Source of the DNA: Saccoglossus kowalevskii
Taxonomy: Eukaryota > Hemichordata > Enteropneusta > Harrimaniidae
NCBI RefSeq assembly: GCF_000003605.2
Contig: NW_003133354.1
Location: forward strand, 45,289-99,789
Direction of reading: 5' to 3'
Length of the DNA stretch: 54,501 bases
Shown here piece after piece: positions 44,801 through 54,501 of the stretch. The position numbers were made by a program, and so were the translations under genes. Below the pieces are notes generated by a model, which was not told the DNA's origin, made no database searches, and worked only from the letters and a program-made list of their open reading frames with translations. Each line of letters starts with the position of its first letter. Position 1 is the stretch's first letter.

Positions 44801-47800
44801 CATATACTCATGACATATAACATATAATTCATTCTATCCTTCCTATAGTAGAAAGTTTCCAGTGATATAATATAGCTTTTGTCTAACATAAATCAACAAT
44901 ATTTATATGTGCGTAATAAAATTACCAAAGAAGTGTATTTTATAATGTTCTACATCAGATGCGAACACCACAAATCGCCGGTTAGAAGACTTTCACTATG
45001 AAGATAACAGCATGAGAAAGGTCTTCATGGATGTGTTAGAAAATCTCAATTTTGAAGGAGTATCTGTGAGTATGATTTACAATATGCCAACACGTTTCTG
45101 TGCGTGTGTGGTGCCTGCTGTCTGTCTTATTTAGACGTTATAAACGGTACCGAGGTTATTTTGTATTTGCAGTGTATTTTTACCAGTGAGCCTTGCTAAT
45201 TTCCCGAAAAACCAAATACCCGAGCGTACCGTTCATTACCTCACTATAATATGAGGGCATGTTGGGCATTCTAATACATTTTCTAATGATAAATTTTCTC
45301 CTCGTGTGGTGCACAATAGAGTTATCTTTTATAATATTAATGTTTTGATGTCGACGTTATTTATCTACTTTCAATTATAAAACATATGTTTTTGAAATCG
45401 ATATTAATGATTATTGTTTAAAACTGCGATTCCATGCATGTTTGCCAACATATTTACTACATTGCTATGAAGACAAACTCACGTTGGTTCACTACGACAA
45501 TGTAGAGGTCAATGCGCGGTGTTACAGTGTAGGTACCAGTCATCTAATTATCACCGGGTATTGATCAGAAATGTGAAAGTGAGCACTTAGAAAAAAGGGA
45601 TGCCTATATAGCAATAGGATATGGGTGTACCACCAGCATTCACCTTCGAAGCTAAAAAACAAAATTGGATACCTTAGATACAGCTTAGAGCACGCCTTCT
45701 GTTTTCCTCATCAGAATGGTTATGTTCTATTGATTGTTTTCAGCTTATTATTTTTTTTCGCTGCTGTTTACCTTATTTCCTATTACATTGCCAGGGACCA
45801 GTGAGTTTTAACCCAAGTGGAGATAGAGAAGGCCTGGTAAATATTGAACAGTTACAAGGTAATGTCATCGACAAGCGAGATTTGAATATTAATTACATTA
45901 CTCATGTGTAATATATAACATGAACATTCCTTCTAATTGATATAATCTATTATATTAAACCCAATATCCCATGTGTCTGTTTCGAAGCTTTTATTAAATA
46001 AATAATTAGATAAATCAGCCGATAAAGCAGTTGGAATCGTAAACTGTGTGCGCGTCTCAAGCTTCTTATTCCTTGAACACAGGCTTCTTATTCCTTGAAC
46101 ACGGATTGTCTAGAGTTCATCGACACCGATAAATGACTTTGTTGATTTCGTAGGATATAACAAGATTTAAAGTTACATTAATATTCTCCTTAACTTTGAA
46201 TATTTACATTTCGAATTGCAGACAAACGCATGCAGTGCAGTTTTGGTAAAATTAAAAACTTTCAAATACTGTATTGCGATTAGAACATACTTAGGGGAAA
46301 CTATCGGTATACAGTGGAACCATAAAAATTTATCATAAACACTTATTTGAAAAGAAATATTTTCAACAAATGAACCACGTTTTTACATTTTTCTAGATGA
46401 CGTCACGATTTAAAATTGCGCACAGCGACTAGTTGATAACGAGCATGTGTAATTGGCATGGTACATGTGATGAATTATTATATGACCTATGATATATTAT
46501 TTATATTTGACGGACGTAATATTTATAACAATAAAATGACCTAATTAACGTGCTGTGCTGAACGAGCATAAATATATATTTATAAATTCAAAATTGAAAC
46601 TGAAACATAGTTTCAATTGGCCGAAGGAATAACATTGGAAGATTTCCATTAACGTCCAATGAACCCACTGATTGGCTGGATGGATTCAACTGCCATTGAC
46701 ATTTGAGAACATTTTTAAAAAATGAAGCGATTGTGGTCGTGATAATAATGTTATTTTATTTTAAATGTAATTGTTTGATATTTCCCCCAGATGGTAAAGA
46801 AGTAGTTGTTGGCGTATACTTTCCACAAGTAGAAAGTCTAGACGAACAGCTACGATGGGATATGGGTGACAAAGCAGTGCAGTGGAAAGGTGGGTTACTG
46901 CAGAGTCATTGGGTAACAATCCAGTGCAGTCCAGTGGAAAGGTGGGCTACTGTGGGGGCATTGAGTAACAGTGCAGTAGAAAGGTAGGTTACAGTGGGGT
47001 TATTAGGTAACAGTGCATAGGAAAGGTGGGCTACTGCGGAGACATTGGGAAACAATCCAGTGCAGTGAAGTAGAGTGGTAGGCTACTGTGGAGACATTGG
47101 GAAACAATCCAGTGCAGTGCATAGGAAAGGTGGGCTACTGCGGAGACATTGGGAAACAATCCAGTGCAGTGAAGTAGAAAGGTAGGCTACTGTGGAGACA
47201 TTGGAAAACAGTGCAGTGCAGTGGTAAATTGGGTCACTATGGGACATTGGCTAGCAGTGCATATGAAAGGTAAGCTAATGTAGGGTCATTAGATAACAAA
47301 GCGGTGTAGTGGTAAGGTGGGCTACTATGGGGACATTGAGTAACAATACAGTGCGTTTAACTATACTAAATACTTGCTATTTTCTATCTGCTATCTGCTA
47401 TTTCCATCTGTAAGCTGATATCATACACGTAGGAGATTACTTAACCCGTTGATAAGGGGCGCCAACGCATATGTTGTAATGTCGAATTCTGAAGATACGC
47501 GAAGCCCCTTCCCACAAACACAAACACAATATATTTGGCACTGACTATCCGGTGAGTTGTAATGAAGAAGAATGTCCTTTGGAAGAAAAATATTATGTCG
47601 TTTGTGTGTTTCTTTTTGAAACTAAACTTGTTGTCAGATACGAACGCTTTACATTAGCAAGAATATTGTGTTCCAAAACTTCAGTTGTGATTGCGATTTT
47701 GCGATAATTGTCAATTTCCCGTCACGTCGCCACTTTTACAGATTTAATATATCCCGAGTCATCATATCGCTTTAATACAGCTATAGTCTACGTTTGGTTC

Positions 47801-50800
47801 ACCTCAAACCGCACGTCATATGTATGAGAAATCAACAAGGCTATGAATGACATGTGAGCATTATAATTTACAGGTGGTGAACCTCCAAAAGATGAAACTG
47901 ACGTCATCATGGAATATCAACGTATACCTAAACTATACGTCACGATTTTCTCCTTATTGACTGGTGTTGGCGTGCTGCTGTCGGGTGGTTTGCTCGTTTT
48001 TACCATTGTTTACTGGAGAAGAACGTAAGTTGAATGTCTGTGGAGTAGAGAAGTAACGCCCGAATTAATGGAAATAATAGTAGAGCTATATACTGTAATA
48101 CACTACAACAATAACTATTCCATATCTCTGAGGAAATAACCGACACTGTTTTTTTAAATCGTCATTTGATTAGACTAAACTGTGCTAACATTTAAAAATG
48201 AAATTTATTCTGATTTGTTATCAGTTAAAGTGTGTTTATTCTCCATCGAATCAAGGTGGAAATATGAAATTATGATTTGTCGTTTCTCAATCAATGTTGT
48301 TATATTTTACATGCATCCTTTAATCTCGGTATTTGAGAGTTGAAACATGTTCTTAATATAATATAATAATATAATATAATAACTTATACACTTTATATAT
48401 CGTTGGATTAAATAATCATGGTACTCCATTTACGGGTTATTGTTAATTCTTCCTGTGTACAGATGTATCTATAAAGCGGCACCAGTGTTCCTCGTGGCGA
48501 TGATTAGTGGCATTATACTTTTATACGTGTCTATAATACTGCTTGGATTGGATGCTAATATAGTTGGACAAAATCATCTTTCTCTTGTTTGCACAGTAAG
48601 TATATTCAGCTTGTACAGCCAATCATTTCCGGGTTTCTGGTAACAGGCATATTTTATTACAAGTGAACCAGCTCAATGCATTCGTATACTTTTGCACTTG
48701 TATTTTGTTTGTAACATTTGACGTATGAAGTAGTATGTGTCGTATACTAAATGCAACAACTACAGTATTTGCAAAGTATCGAGGTCGGTAATTGTTAGTA
48801 AACAACTGAATGCTGAGCATTTATGTAAGGGTATCAATAATACGTCCATACACTCACATGCGAAACTGGCGTCTCTGATGCGGTCTGCTTAATTATTCAA
48901 ATTTCAGTAAAAAACGAGTCGAGATATTTGTTTGAAGAACAGTTATTTCTTAAGGTATAGAGTAGATAATATTTGGTAATCCTTGTCTTAACTGATCAAA
49001 ATAATTCGACGTATTGAGCAATGACAATTTGTAAACGTGTAGGTAGACCACAGGAGCATGCACAATATCTATAAATTGGAATCAATAAAAGTTTACACAA
49101 CAAAACATGTATTCACTCCATAAAAAGTCATGACATTTTCTTTCTAAATGTATACATGTTACACGAGATTATATTGTTCGAAAGCAAGATTCGAAACTGT
49201 GTTCAGGCATTCCAGATAAAAAAGGAAACTCAAACACCGTGACTACTGACTATAATTCGTAGTTCATTTTACTACATATGTTAAAGACATTTTAATAAGT
49301 TCAACTGACAATACAAATTTAACAAAATACCTGAATTTTTGCCTGGGCACATAATTAAGGTATTGCCAAAGACGCGTGGTTTACATGTAGGTTAATGTAG
49401 TATATATATAATACATAATAGAACTACATACTTAGAATATAAGTTGTATGGACGCTCCCCGTTTGTATCGGTGGATGTATCTCAGAGCGTTATTGGATTA
49501 ATGAGCTAATGCCATGGCAACCTCATTTCAAACTTGTCTACTGGAAAACACTATGACAGTATATTCATATCAAGGTACAACGTCCATTCAATCTTTGTAG
49601 GGTTTCTTTTTGATACAATGATTTATGTTTTTAGACAGGTTCTCATTCAGTCGTACGAATTGTACTCAGCTTATACATATAACGTGCTTAAAAGTCCTTG
49701 ATATTATGGTATCTACAAAACACACATTACATTATACAACTATTGCGAAACAAGAACATAAACAAATCTTAAGTGGTATGTTTTGTTTGGCAGATTCGAG
49801 CATGGACGTTATCTGTTGGTTTCACGTTGTCCTATGGAAGTATATTTTCAAAGGTTTACAGATGTCACAAGTTATTTACTACCAAGGTGAACCTATGGAA
49901 ACCAGTAAGTACCTTACCTTATGCCACAGTTGTGTTACCACTAATCTAAGAGCAATGCACATATTTTAAAATGTAAATGAGTATTTTATTCAAACTTATT
50001 GTTTTATGTTCCACATTTGTCGGGAGACACTGCAAAATAAACACCAAGTCCGAGAATCCCAAATATTACAGAAAGGGGTGTAACTTCCGGGGAATTTTAA
50101 TTACACTAATAAACAAGATCAAGTTCAGTGATAGATTCCAGATTTAACAGTAATTTGCATATCCTGTCTTGTGTAATCTAACTATCTGACGTTAGTGTAT
50201 TTATAGTCTTATATTTTACTGAATAAAACAGTTATTGTATGGTCGTAGTCTTGTCTATGACACCTTATCACTGCCTCGTTGCATAGTTATTTCCGAGCTA
50301 CAGAATCTCTTCTGCCCTACTCCCACAACATTGTCTGTCTACTAAGCTGTACTTGTTGTTCTTGTCAGTCTTGTATGTTGTGTTCGTGTGAATACTATTA
50401 GAATATCGTGAATGTGTTATTATGTCCCTTTTATGACTATAAGTTGTCAGTGTAATATTTCTGACAATTCTACGTTCAATTTCCCTCACAGCATCGATCC
50501 TTAGAAATGGACTATGGGTTCGTTGTGCGGTTTTGGATTAAACTACTAGTATGGTGTTATTCTTTTTACAGGGCCCACATACTGTGCCCATACTTAGATA
50601 TCTGATGGTATTTCTAATTCTCGATCTGGTTACTTTAATTGTATGGAGTTGGAAGTTCCCAATGGAGCTGACCATTGACAGTCTCACCCCCCTAGTAAGT
50701 ATCGATATCACACACACCACTTGTAGTGAAATAAACCTTGATCTGTTTAATGGTGGACAACGGCATGATGTCGTCAGCAACAATTATATTATTCCAGGTC

Positions 50801-53425
50801 AATTCAATATGATACTTTTTTAATAATAATAATTTATGTTATTCAAAATGGGAAACGTAGTGACCATAAAGAACGAGAATAAAAATTAATATTAATGCTG
50901 GCTGTGACGTATAGGAAATGATGCGTTAAGATACAGATGGAGCATCACACATTAGCTGTGTAATTTATCGTAAAAATTCTTGATTTGTTTAGATTGATGA
51001 AGATAAGAATGTGGAGGTAATCCCATTAATCGAGTATTGTACTAAAGGTAACTCCATGTATTTCATCGCTGCGTTAATGATTTTCCACGGACTGCAATTA
51101 CTGCTAGGTAAGAACAATTGCAGATCAATGGTTATTGTGTTACTGATTGTGTGAAATGTTCACAGAGTTTCATTCATTCAAAGACAAAGACATCCCCGGA
51201 AAACACAATCTGATATATGATATTTACGTTTTATTGTGACTAGATTATTTGTATACATTTGTTCACACAAAATTCGACAATACATACACATTGGGTATAT
51301 GAATAGTGAATTCTGAATATCTGTTCTCCACTTGTTTTATAATCTCGTTTTTGTTCATATTATATTGTGTTCTATTATGTTTTGCACTACAAATAACAAT
51401 TTGACTTACAGGGTGCATAGGTCGATGATTTCGAAGTAGTCTTTTCTGTTACATGATAATGTCACCTTTGGTAGTGATTCTATTACAATTCATTTACACA
51501 TTTAAAAGCTTAAATAAATATATTAGCTCATAACATGATACTTCCTACTTCATTGAGGAATCTTAACTTTCTAATTGTTTAATTCCACTATGTTTGGAGA
51601 CAGAACTATAACTATAGTATTTGCTAATATCTAATATGTTCTAACAATAATATTTTTTACTGCTTTGAGAACAGGAAATGTTGATGATGACACATTTCCC
51701 TCATGTCGCCGCAGTTTGTTTTTTTTTTCGTTGGCTTGTAATTTTTACCTCAAAATTTTGTAATGTTTCCTCCTACTACAATAATCTCCATTGTGTTCCG
51801 AGATAGACAAGTACCAACTTCATAGTCACAGACAGACAAGATTAAACATAGCTAATCTCAATTATTCAGAGAATATATTCTGAGATAAACAACTCTAATT
51901 TCGCTGATCTCCAATATATGTATTATTCCCACAGGCGCATTTCTGTCATATGAAACACGTGATATAAAGATACGGACTCTCAATGATATATTTTTCAATG
52001 GCGTTGCTACCTACGTAATTGTTACACTCAGTATCATATGCGCCCCATTGTCTTTCATTATTTACAAGCCGGACGTGGCTTATCTAATCGTGGCATCACT
52101 TGTGTGGACCGCTTGTACTCTAACGCTTCTCTTCATCTACATACCAAAGGTAAGTCTGGTGTACAATGCGTTCTTAAACCATGTGGCTCTGTGTGTATAA
52201 AAAGGAAGACAGGCCGCCAGATTTCCATGTGCTGTACATCGTTTCATGGCGATTAATCTTCTCGACAATCAGAATGGGAGTACGGCATTTATAAGAATAT
52301 ATAAGAAATGCTATTGTGGTGTTAGTTTACAAGTTGTGTGACGTCCAGAAAGCAGCATCTTTAAAACATTCGTTATAAGTGCCCAAAATGACTGTCACTA
52401 TTTATGCAAAATAAATAATGTTTGTTCTATGTGTGTAAGTATAATGATGTAAGTGATGTTCTGAACTGTTTGTCAAACTTTAGTAACAACCGTGGACAAA
52501 TATATTATGTGCACAACATTCCTGTTTCACGACGCGGGTTTCAGAAACATTATCTTTTGCAACGGAATGAAATACCCTTATAACCCTAGCAATACTGTTA
52601 CTCTGTTAGTTCACATGTATAGTTTTTCACTACATGTATTACAATTGACTATGAGCGAAATAAACCTACAAAAACTGTATTCAATAGATTCATTTACTTT
52701 CTCGTGTCTCGAACAAAGCTTGTCGATAATTCATAATAGTAAAGCGTAATATGTGAGAGATTAACACCCGCAGTTGAAATGATAACAGCTGTGTATCAAC
52801 TAAACAACGAACCATGCCAAATTTATATTTCTCGTGGTACACCGAGACCAAAGAGCCGCGGTTTAACGATTTGAGACAGTTTCACTAAATGCTTTGAGTC
52901 ATTTGAAAGAAGTGAAGGAATGTGGATGTAAAATCGAAAACATTGTATTTGAGGGGTGGGTGTTGAGTAGATTTCATTAATACCAATTGGCATAAGCCTT
53001 GCCAATGTAAACAGAAGTCGGTCTAAATGTGCGAGTTGAGCACAAATGCTGTCAGTCAGCCATTTTCACACCATGACATCGGTCTGAGAAATCCAATTAA
53101 TGTTGAGCTGTGTTTAATACTTTTTATGACAAAAATGTAAAAGACACTCAAATGTGTTCATTCCCATTCATAATGATTCTACGTGTATATCTATACAACG
53201 TGTGTCTTTGTGTCATCCTATTACATCAGGTGGATGCACAGACTTTTTACTGTTCAAGTACTGGTAATTTACGTACTTATTGAATGAATACCGTCTAATC
53301 TGTTTCAGATCATTTATGTCTGGGGTACTTGCAAGGTACGTCGGAATTCTATAAGCAAAACAGATGAACAGCTATATGAGGAAGAAGTCGACGAAGAAAC
53401 AAAATTACGTCATAAACTAGAGGAG
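32409..53425 (+). CDS. GABA-B-receptor-like class C GPCR (3' end outside window)
   Basis: Seventeen coding exons: 32409-32810, 33630-33767, 39228-39398, 39932-40033, 40668-40733, 41463-41657, 43979-44126, 44959-45065, 45795-45858, 46791-46889, 47874-48024, 48463-48595, 49794-49904, 50572-50694, 50993-51107, 51935-52149, 53309-53425. All junctions are GT-AG and in phase: 2457 nt, 819 codons, still open. Order: signal peptide (about 1-23), Ser/Thr-rich linker to 84, Venus-flytrap domain 85 to about 500, seven TM helices about 518-779, and a charged tail beginning a likely coiled coil (LRHKLEE). It resembles GABBR2 in GEPPKD before TM1 and in MYGKHYAWIILGWY, and GABBR1 elsewhere (PALSN, ARQVFCE). 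No sushi domains. Predicted plasma-membrane receptor coupling to G proteins, probably as a dimer. Ligand uncertain because two key GABA contacts are missing. Confidence 0.95.
32811..33505 (+). repeat. 38-bp exon-derived minisatellite carrying repeated splice donors (intron 1)
   Basis: About 18 copies of gtgagttacacattgcatat followed by ggactatgggttgctgag, starting at the first intron base. The unit resembles the end of exon 1 plus its donor: exon TTACACACTACGTATGGATT against unit TTACACATTGCATATGGACT, and exon ACACAG|gtgag against unit GCTGAG|gtgag. The intron thus contains a ladder of donor look-alikes every 38 bases. Reading on from exon 1, frame stays open only to LLR and then stops. Confidence 0.95.
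33630..33767 (+). CDS. Receptor exon 2
   Basis: Residues 135-180, CNPGYGTKVLFEFINSNITY then VMLLGAGCSGVAQPV. Cys135 would pair with Cys107 as in GABBR1; Ser163 after GC matches GABBR1a Ser246. Acceptor gatag|TGT, donor CAG|gtaaat. Confidence 0.95.
34161..34197. repeat. Perfect 15-bp inverted repeat, 7-base loop
   Basis: GCATTGTTCAATCGT and ACGATTGAACAATGC around gcaagca. Every base pairs. No flanking duplication is evident. Confidence 0.93.
38120..38480. repeat. Duplicated segment, copy 1 (intron 2)
   Basis: Diverged direct copy of 39475-39840. Shared ordered phrases: 'tttagatgtagtg', 'aatcagctc', 'cgcaaag.atgtaatacgtg', 'caatc.aacat', 'gttagaact', 'caaatgatga.cac', 'acttggtat/cttggtat' and 'gagttacaggcc'-type ends. 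Confidence 0.75.
39228..39398 (+). CDS. Receptor exon 3
   Basis: Residues 181-237, MSYSASNPALSNTIRYPSFY then RTYAPDS and YYGWRKVATL. Ser186 equals GABBR1a Ser269; Tyr203 replaces the GABA-contact His286. Acceptor tgcag|ATG, donor TCG|gtaagt. Confidence 0.95.
39475..39840. repeat. Duplicated segment, copy 2 (intron 3)
   Basis: Partner of 38120-38480, about 1.36 kb away in the same orientation on the other side of exon 3. The intervening exon has no second copy at the matching offset, so this looks like two insertions of one element rather than an exon duplication. Confidence 0.75.
39932..40033 (+). CDS. Receptor exon 4
   Basis: Residues 238-271: TINHLSSLLRDNDIDILTSE then SFTVDASEQVRNLK, matching the GABBR SF..D....VKNLK segment. 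Acceptor tcag|ACA, donor AAG|gtatga. Confidence 0.94.
40668..40733 (+). CDS. Receptor exon 5
   Basis: Residues 272-293: EKNARIIFGNFYEDMARQVF then CE, very close to GABBR1 (DARIIVGLFYE). Tyr283 matches GABBR1a Tyr366. Confidence 0.95.
41070..41133. other. Assembly gap (64 N)
   Basis: Short unsequenced run in receptor intron 5. ORFs crossing it are not real. Confidence 0.99.
41463..41657 (+). CDS. Receptor exon 6
   Basis: Residues 294-358: VYKQNMYGKHYAWIILGWYS then HDWWKVADPNIDCTPEQLYT. Trp311 matches GABBR1a Trp394, with exactly the same 28-residue distance from the Tyr in exon 5. Acceptor accag|GTG, donor TAC|gtaagt. Confidence 0.95.
41658..43978. other. Receptor intron 6
   Basis: AT-rich intron holding a 13-bp CCAAT/CRE-like tandem repeat (41936-41989). 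Otherwise no repeats, RNA genes or coding sequence seen. Confidence 0.6.
41936..41989. repeat. 13-bp tandem repeat of ATTGG + TGACGTG
   Basis: Four copies of cgtgattggttga. Each carries an inverted CCAAT box (ATTGG) next to TGACGTGA, a CRE/bZIP-like core. It could bind NF-Y and bZIP factors, or simply be a short tandem duplication. Confidence 0.9.
43979..44126 (+). CDS. Receptor exon 7
   Basis: Residues 359-407: TPNEFQLLYEDVLKERNIYD, then SYCYDAVWSIALTLNQS. Family YDAIWALALALN is conserved, but the GABBR1 Glu465 position reads Gly383. Acceptor tatag|ACC, donor AATG|gtaaga. Confidence 0.94.
44536..44676. repeat. 35-bp minisatellite, 4 copies (intron 7)
   Basis: Unit cttggaataccgcccctggg followed by tgtgtaacaataagg, nearly perfect and GC-richer than its surroundings. 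The antisense ORFs (MKALLLHTQGRYS type) are the repeat read through. Confidence 0.95.
44959..45065 (+). CDS. Receptor exon 8
   Basis: Residues 408-443: DANTTNRRLEDFHYEDNSMR then VLENLNFEGVS, matching GABBR 'LEDFNY' and 'FEGVSG'. Acceptor atcag|ATG, donor TCT|gtgagt. Confidence 0.93.
45795..45858 (+). CDS. Receptor exon 9
   Basis: Residues 444-464: GPVSFNPSGDREGLVNIEQL, matching GABBR1 'GHVVFDASGSR...IEQLQ'. Acceptor gccag|GGA, donor CAAG|gtaatg. Confidence 0.93.
46791..46889 (+). CDS. Receptor exon 10
   Basis: Residues 465-497: DGKEVVVGVYFPQVESLDEQ then LRWDMGDKAVQWK. Acceptor cccag|ATG, donor AAAG|gtgggt. The exon end seeds the adjoining minisatellite. Confidence 0.92.
46871..47352 (+). 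repeat. About 45-57-bp exon-derived minisatellite carrying repeated splice donors (intron 10)
   Basis: About ten copies built on agtgcagtggaaaggtgggc then tactgtggrgacattgggwaaca. The first copy is the exon 10/intron 10 junction itself (CAGTGCAGTGGAAAG|gtggg). Later copies keep the junction, for example aacaaagcggtgtagtggta then aggtgggc at about 47297, which still resembles exon codons GACAAAGCAGTGCAG. Copies vary in length, so this array is older or less homogenised than the one in intron 1. Confidence 0.9.
47874..48024 (+). CDS. Receptor exon 11: linker and TM1
   Basis: GGEPPKDETDVIMEYQRIPK leads into TM1 (LYVTIFSLLTGVGVLLSGGL). The EPPKD linker is a GABBR2 signature. Acceptor ttacag|GTGG, donor AGAAC|gtaagt. 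Confidence 0.95.
48463..48595 (+). CDS. Receptor exon 12: TM2
   Basis: Encodes APVFLVAMISGIILLYVSII, LLGLD, then LVCT. The LGLD motif is standard for GABA-B receptors; Cys591 is the extracellular-loop disulfide cysteine. Confidence 0.95.
49794..49904 (+). CDS. Receptor exon 13: TM3
   Basis: IRAWTLSVGFTLSYGSIFSK then VYRCHKLF, corresponding to GABBR1 'LWLLGLGFSLGYGSMFTK'. Acceptor ggcag|ATT, donor CCA|gtaagt. Confidence 0.95.
50572..50694 (+). CDS. Receptor exon 14: TM4
   Basis: ILRYLMVFLILDLVTLIVWS is TM4, followed by PMELTIDSLTPL in the second extracellular loop. Acceptor tacag|GGC, donor CTA|gtaagt. Confidence 0.94.
50993..51107 (+). CDS. Receptor exon 15: ECL2 and TM5
   Basis: PLIEYCTKG carries Cys686, the partner of Cys591; SMYFIAALMIFHGLQLLLG is TM5. 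The family 'YGYKGLL' reads 'MIFHGLQ', so the conserved Lys is His. Acceptor tttag|ATT, donor CTAG|gtaaga. Confidence 0.94.
51935..52149 (+). CDS. Receptor exon 16: TM6 and TM7
   Basis: AFLSYETRDIKIRTLND is the third intracellular loop motif (GABBR 'FLAYETK...IND'), then TM6 (VATYVIVTLSIICAPLSFII) and TM7 (AYLIVASLVWTACTLTLLFI) ending IPK. Donor AAG|gtaagt. Confidence 0.96.
53309..53425 (+). CDS. Receptor exon 17: start of cytoplasmic tail
   Basis: IIYVWGTCKVRRNSISKTDE then acidic EEEVDEETKLRHKLEE, the likely start of the dimerising coiled coil. Donor GAG|gtaagt is good, so at least one more exon lies to the right of 54501; I find none in the remaining 1.1 kb. Confidence 0.92.
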
Positions 53426-53633
53426 GTAAGTACGCCATCCCTTAATATGGTAGGTGAAATGTTAATATAATAGTTGGTTATGAATAGACACGGCTATATG
53501 TCCATGTTCTAAATAGGGAGGTAGGCTATAATAGCAATACATAGTGATAATTTCGATTATCATCTGTTCATGTTACCAACAAATTAAAAGTATTTTTTTC
53601 CCAAGAAAACCAGGATTATGTTGAGGTGCATTT

Positions 53634-53945
53634 AAAGTCGGGCTTACTAATAATAATTTTTAATAATTTTATTAACACTTACACATTCCCCGGAGGGATT
53701 GGCAATGGTTACAAAAGTTTAAAAAGGAATAAAAGGTTACAAAACAGAAAATAGATAAGAAAAAAACAAAACAAAACAATCTAAGCTAATACATTACAGA
53801 TAACATTACAGATTACTATATAGTGATACTACTTCACTAATATTTATATATTCATATACAGGAACGAGAATTAGAAATATACATTGTATGTTGAATATAA
53901 TTATGTATGTACGAGATCAAGGCTGACACCTTTTGCATTTCATTC
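53634..53945. mobile_element. Probable retroelement fragment
   Basis: Begins 'taataataatttttaata' and 'ttattaacacttacacattccccggagg' (read in pieces), then A-rich runs; this is the look of a LINE-type 3' end. No reverse transcriptase is visible in the window. Confidence 0.35.
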
Positions 53946-54326
53946 ATGATACATATGTTTTCTGTGCAAGCATTTACAAATCGGTGTGACTAAAGAATCC
54001 AAACTAAACTGTTCTGTACAACATGTGGAGTATCAGGGGTAAATTCTTCTCTTCGGGGTTCTCCACACTTGTCAGAGGGGAATCTCGTCTCGTCTCTATA
54101 TCGCGTCCCCTCGAGGTGCGGGATCGGGAAAGTCATATGATACATATGTTTTCTGTGCAAGCATTTACAAATCGGTGTGACTAAAGAATCCAAACTAAAC
54201 TGTTCTGTACAACATGTGGAGTATCAGGGGTAAATTCTTCTCTTCGGGGTTCTCCACACTTGTCAGAGGGGAATCTCGTCTCGTCTCTATATCGCGTCCC
54301 CTCGAGGTGCGGGATCGGGAAAGTCA
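53946..54326. repeat. 190-bp direct tandem duplication
   Basis: 53946-54135 is repeated at 54137-54326 (offset 191) with no mismatch that I can find by eye. The unit is GC-richer than its surroundings. Its identity implies either a very recent duplication or an assembly artefact. Confidence 0.93.
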
Positions 54327-54501
54327 CTTAACTTTACAGTCAAATAAAACACACACAACGAAATACGTTTCAACTCTCGTCTTAGTCGGTCTGTGGAGCA
54401 CTCTATAAGACACAGCACCCTGGGGGAAAAGTCCCCAAGACTATCGCAAGGCTGACTCAAGACTCTCTTAGACTGCGTCAACACTCGCCCCAAGGCTCTC
54501 C
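54327..54501. other. Window end, unassigned
   Basis: Sequence with regular CAAGACT/CAAGGCT phrases (ccaagactatcgcaaggct, ctcaagactctc, ccaaggctctcc), perhaps a short degenerate repeat or part of a mobile element. No exon of the receptor is recognised. Confidence 0.4.

Overview
This window is nuclear DNA from an animal. It is AT-rich and intron-dense, with GT-AG introns, many minisatellites, microsatellites and decayed mobile elements, and two assembly gaps (runs of N at 16736-17576 and 41070-41133). None of the long ORFs is a complete gene. The coding content is 35 short exons belonging to two divergently transcribed genes. The proteins and the repeat style fit a marine invertebrate; a hemichordate (acorn worm) is my tentative guess, not proven by the sequence.

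Left gene (minus strand, 25083 down to 3054): a complete NOL10 orthologue (yeast Enp2), an SSU-processome WD40/NUC153 protein used in 40S ribosome assembly. I could place 18 coding exons whose phases all join, giving 2049 nt and 682 aa, close to the human length as I recall it (about 688 aa). Its introns hold three minisatellites (39-, 29- and 52-bp units), an element built on a 300-bp tandem repeat, a transposon with about 170-bp terminal inverted repeats around the first gap, and an isolated miRNA-like hairpin.

Middle (25084-32408): a 7.3-kb head-to-head intergenic region. It has an ETS motif just upstream of NOL10, a cluster of CACGTG E-boxes, a 36-bp minisatellite ending in a good splice donor (a possible 5' non-coding exon of the right-hand gene), a small hairpin element and a perfect 92-bp AT palindrome.

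Right gene (plus strand, 32409 to beyond the right edge): a GABA-B-type class C G-protein-coupled receptor. Seventeen coding exons (819 codons) cover signal peptide, Venus-flytrap domain, all seven transmembrane helices and the start of the cytoplasmic tail; the 3' end lies outside the window. It keeps several GABA-contact residues of GABBR1 but lacks the His and Glu equivalents, so its ligand is uncertain.

The most unusual feature is in this receptor gene. Two introns (1 and 10) begin with minisatellites whose unit is a copy of the exon end plus its own 5' splice site, so each true donor is followed by a ladder of donor look-alikes. The two genes are not functionally linked; they are only neighbours. 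The far left edge is a 20-bp satellite-like array and the far right edge a tandemly duplicated 190-bp repeat in retroelement-like sequence.
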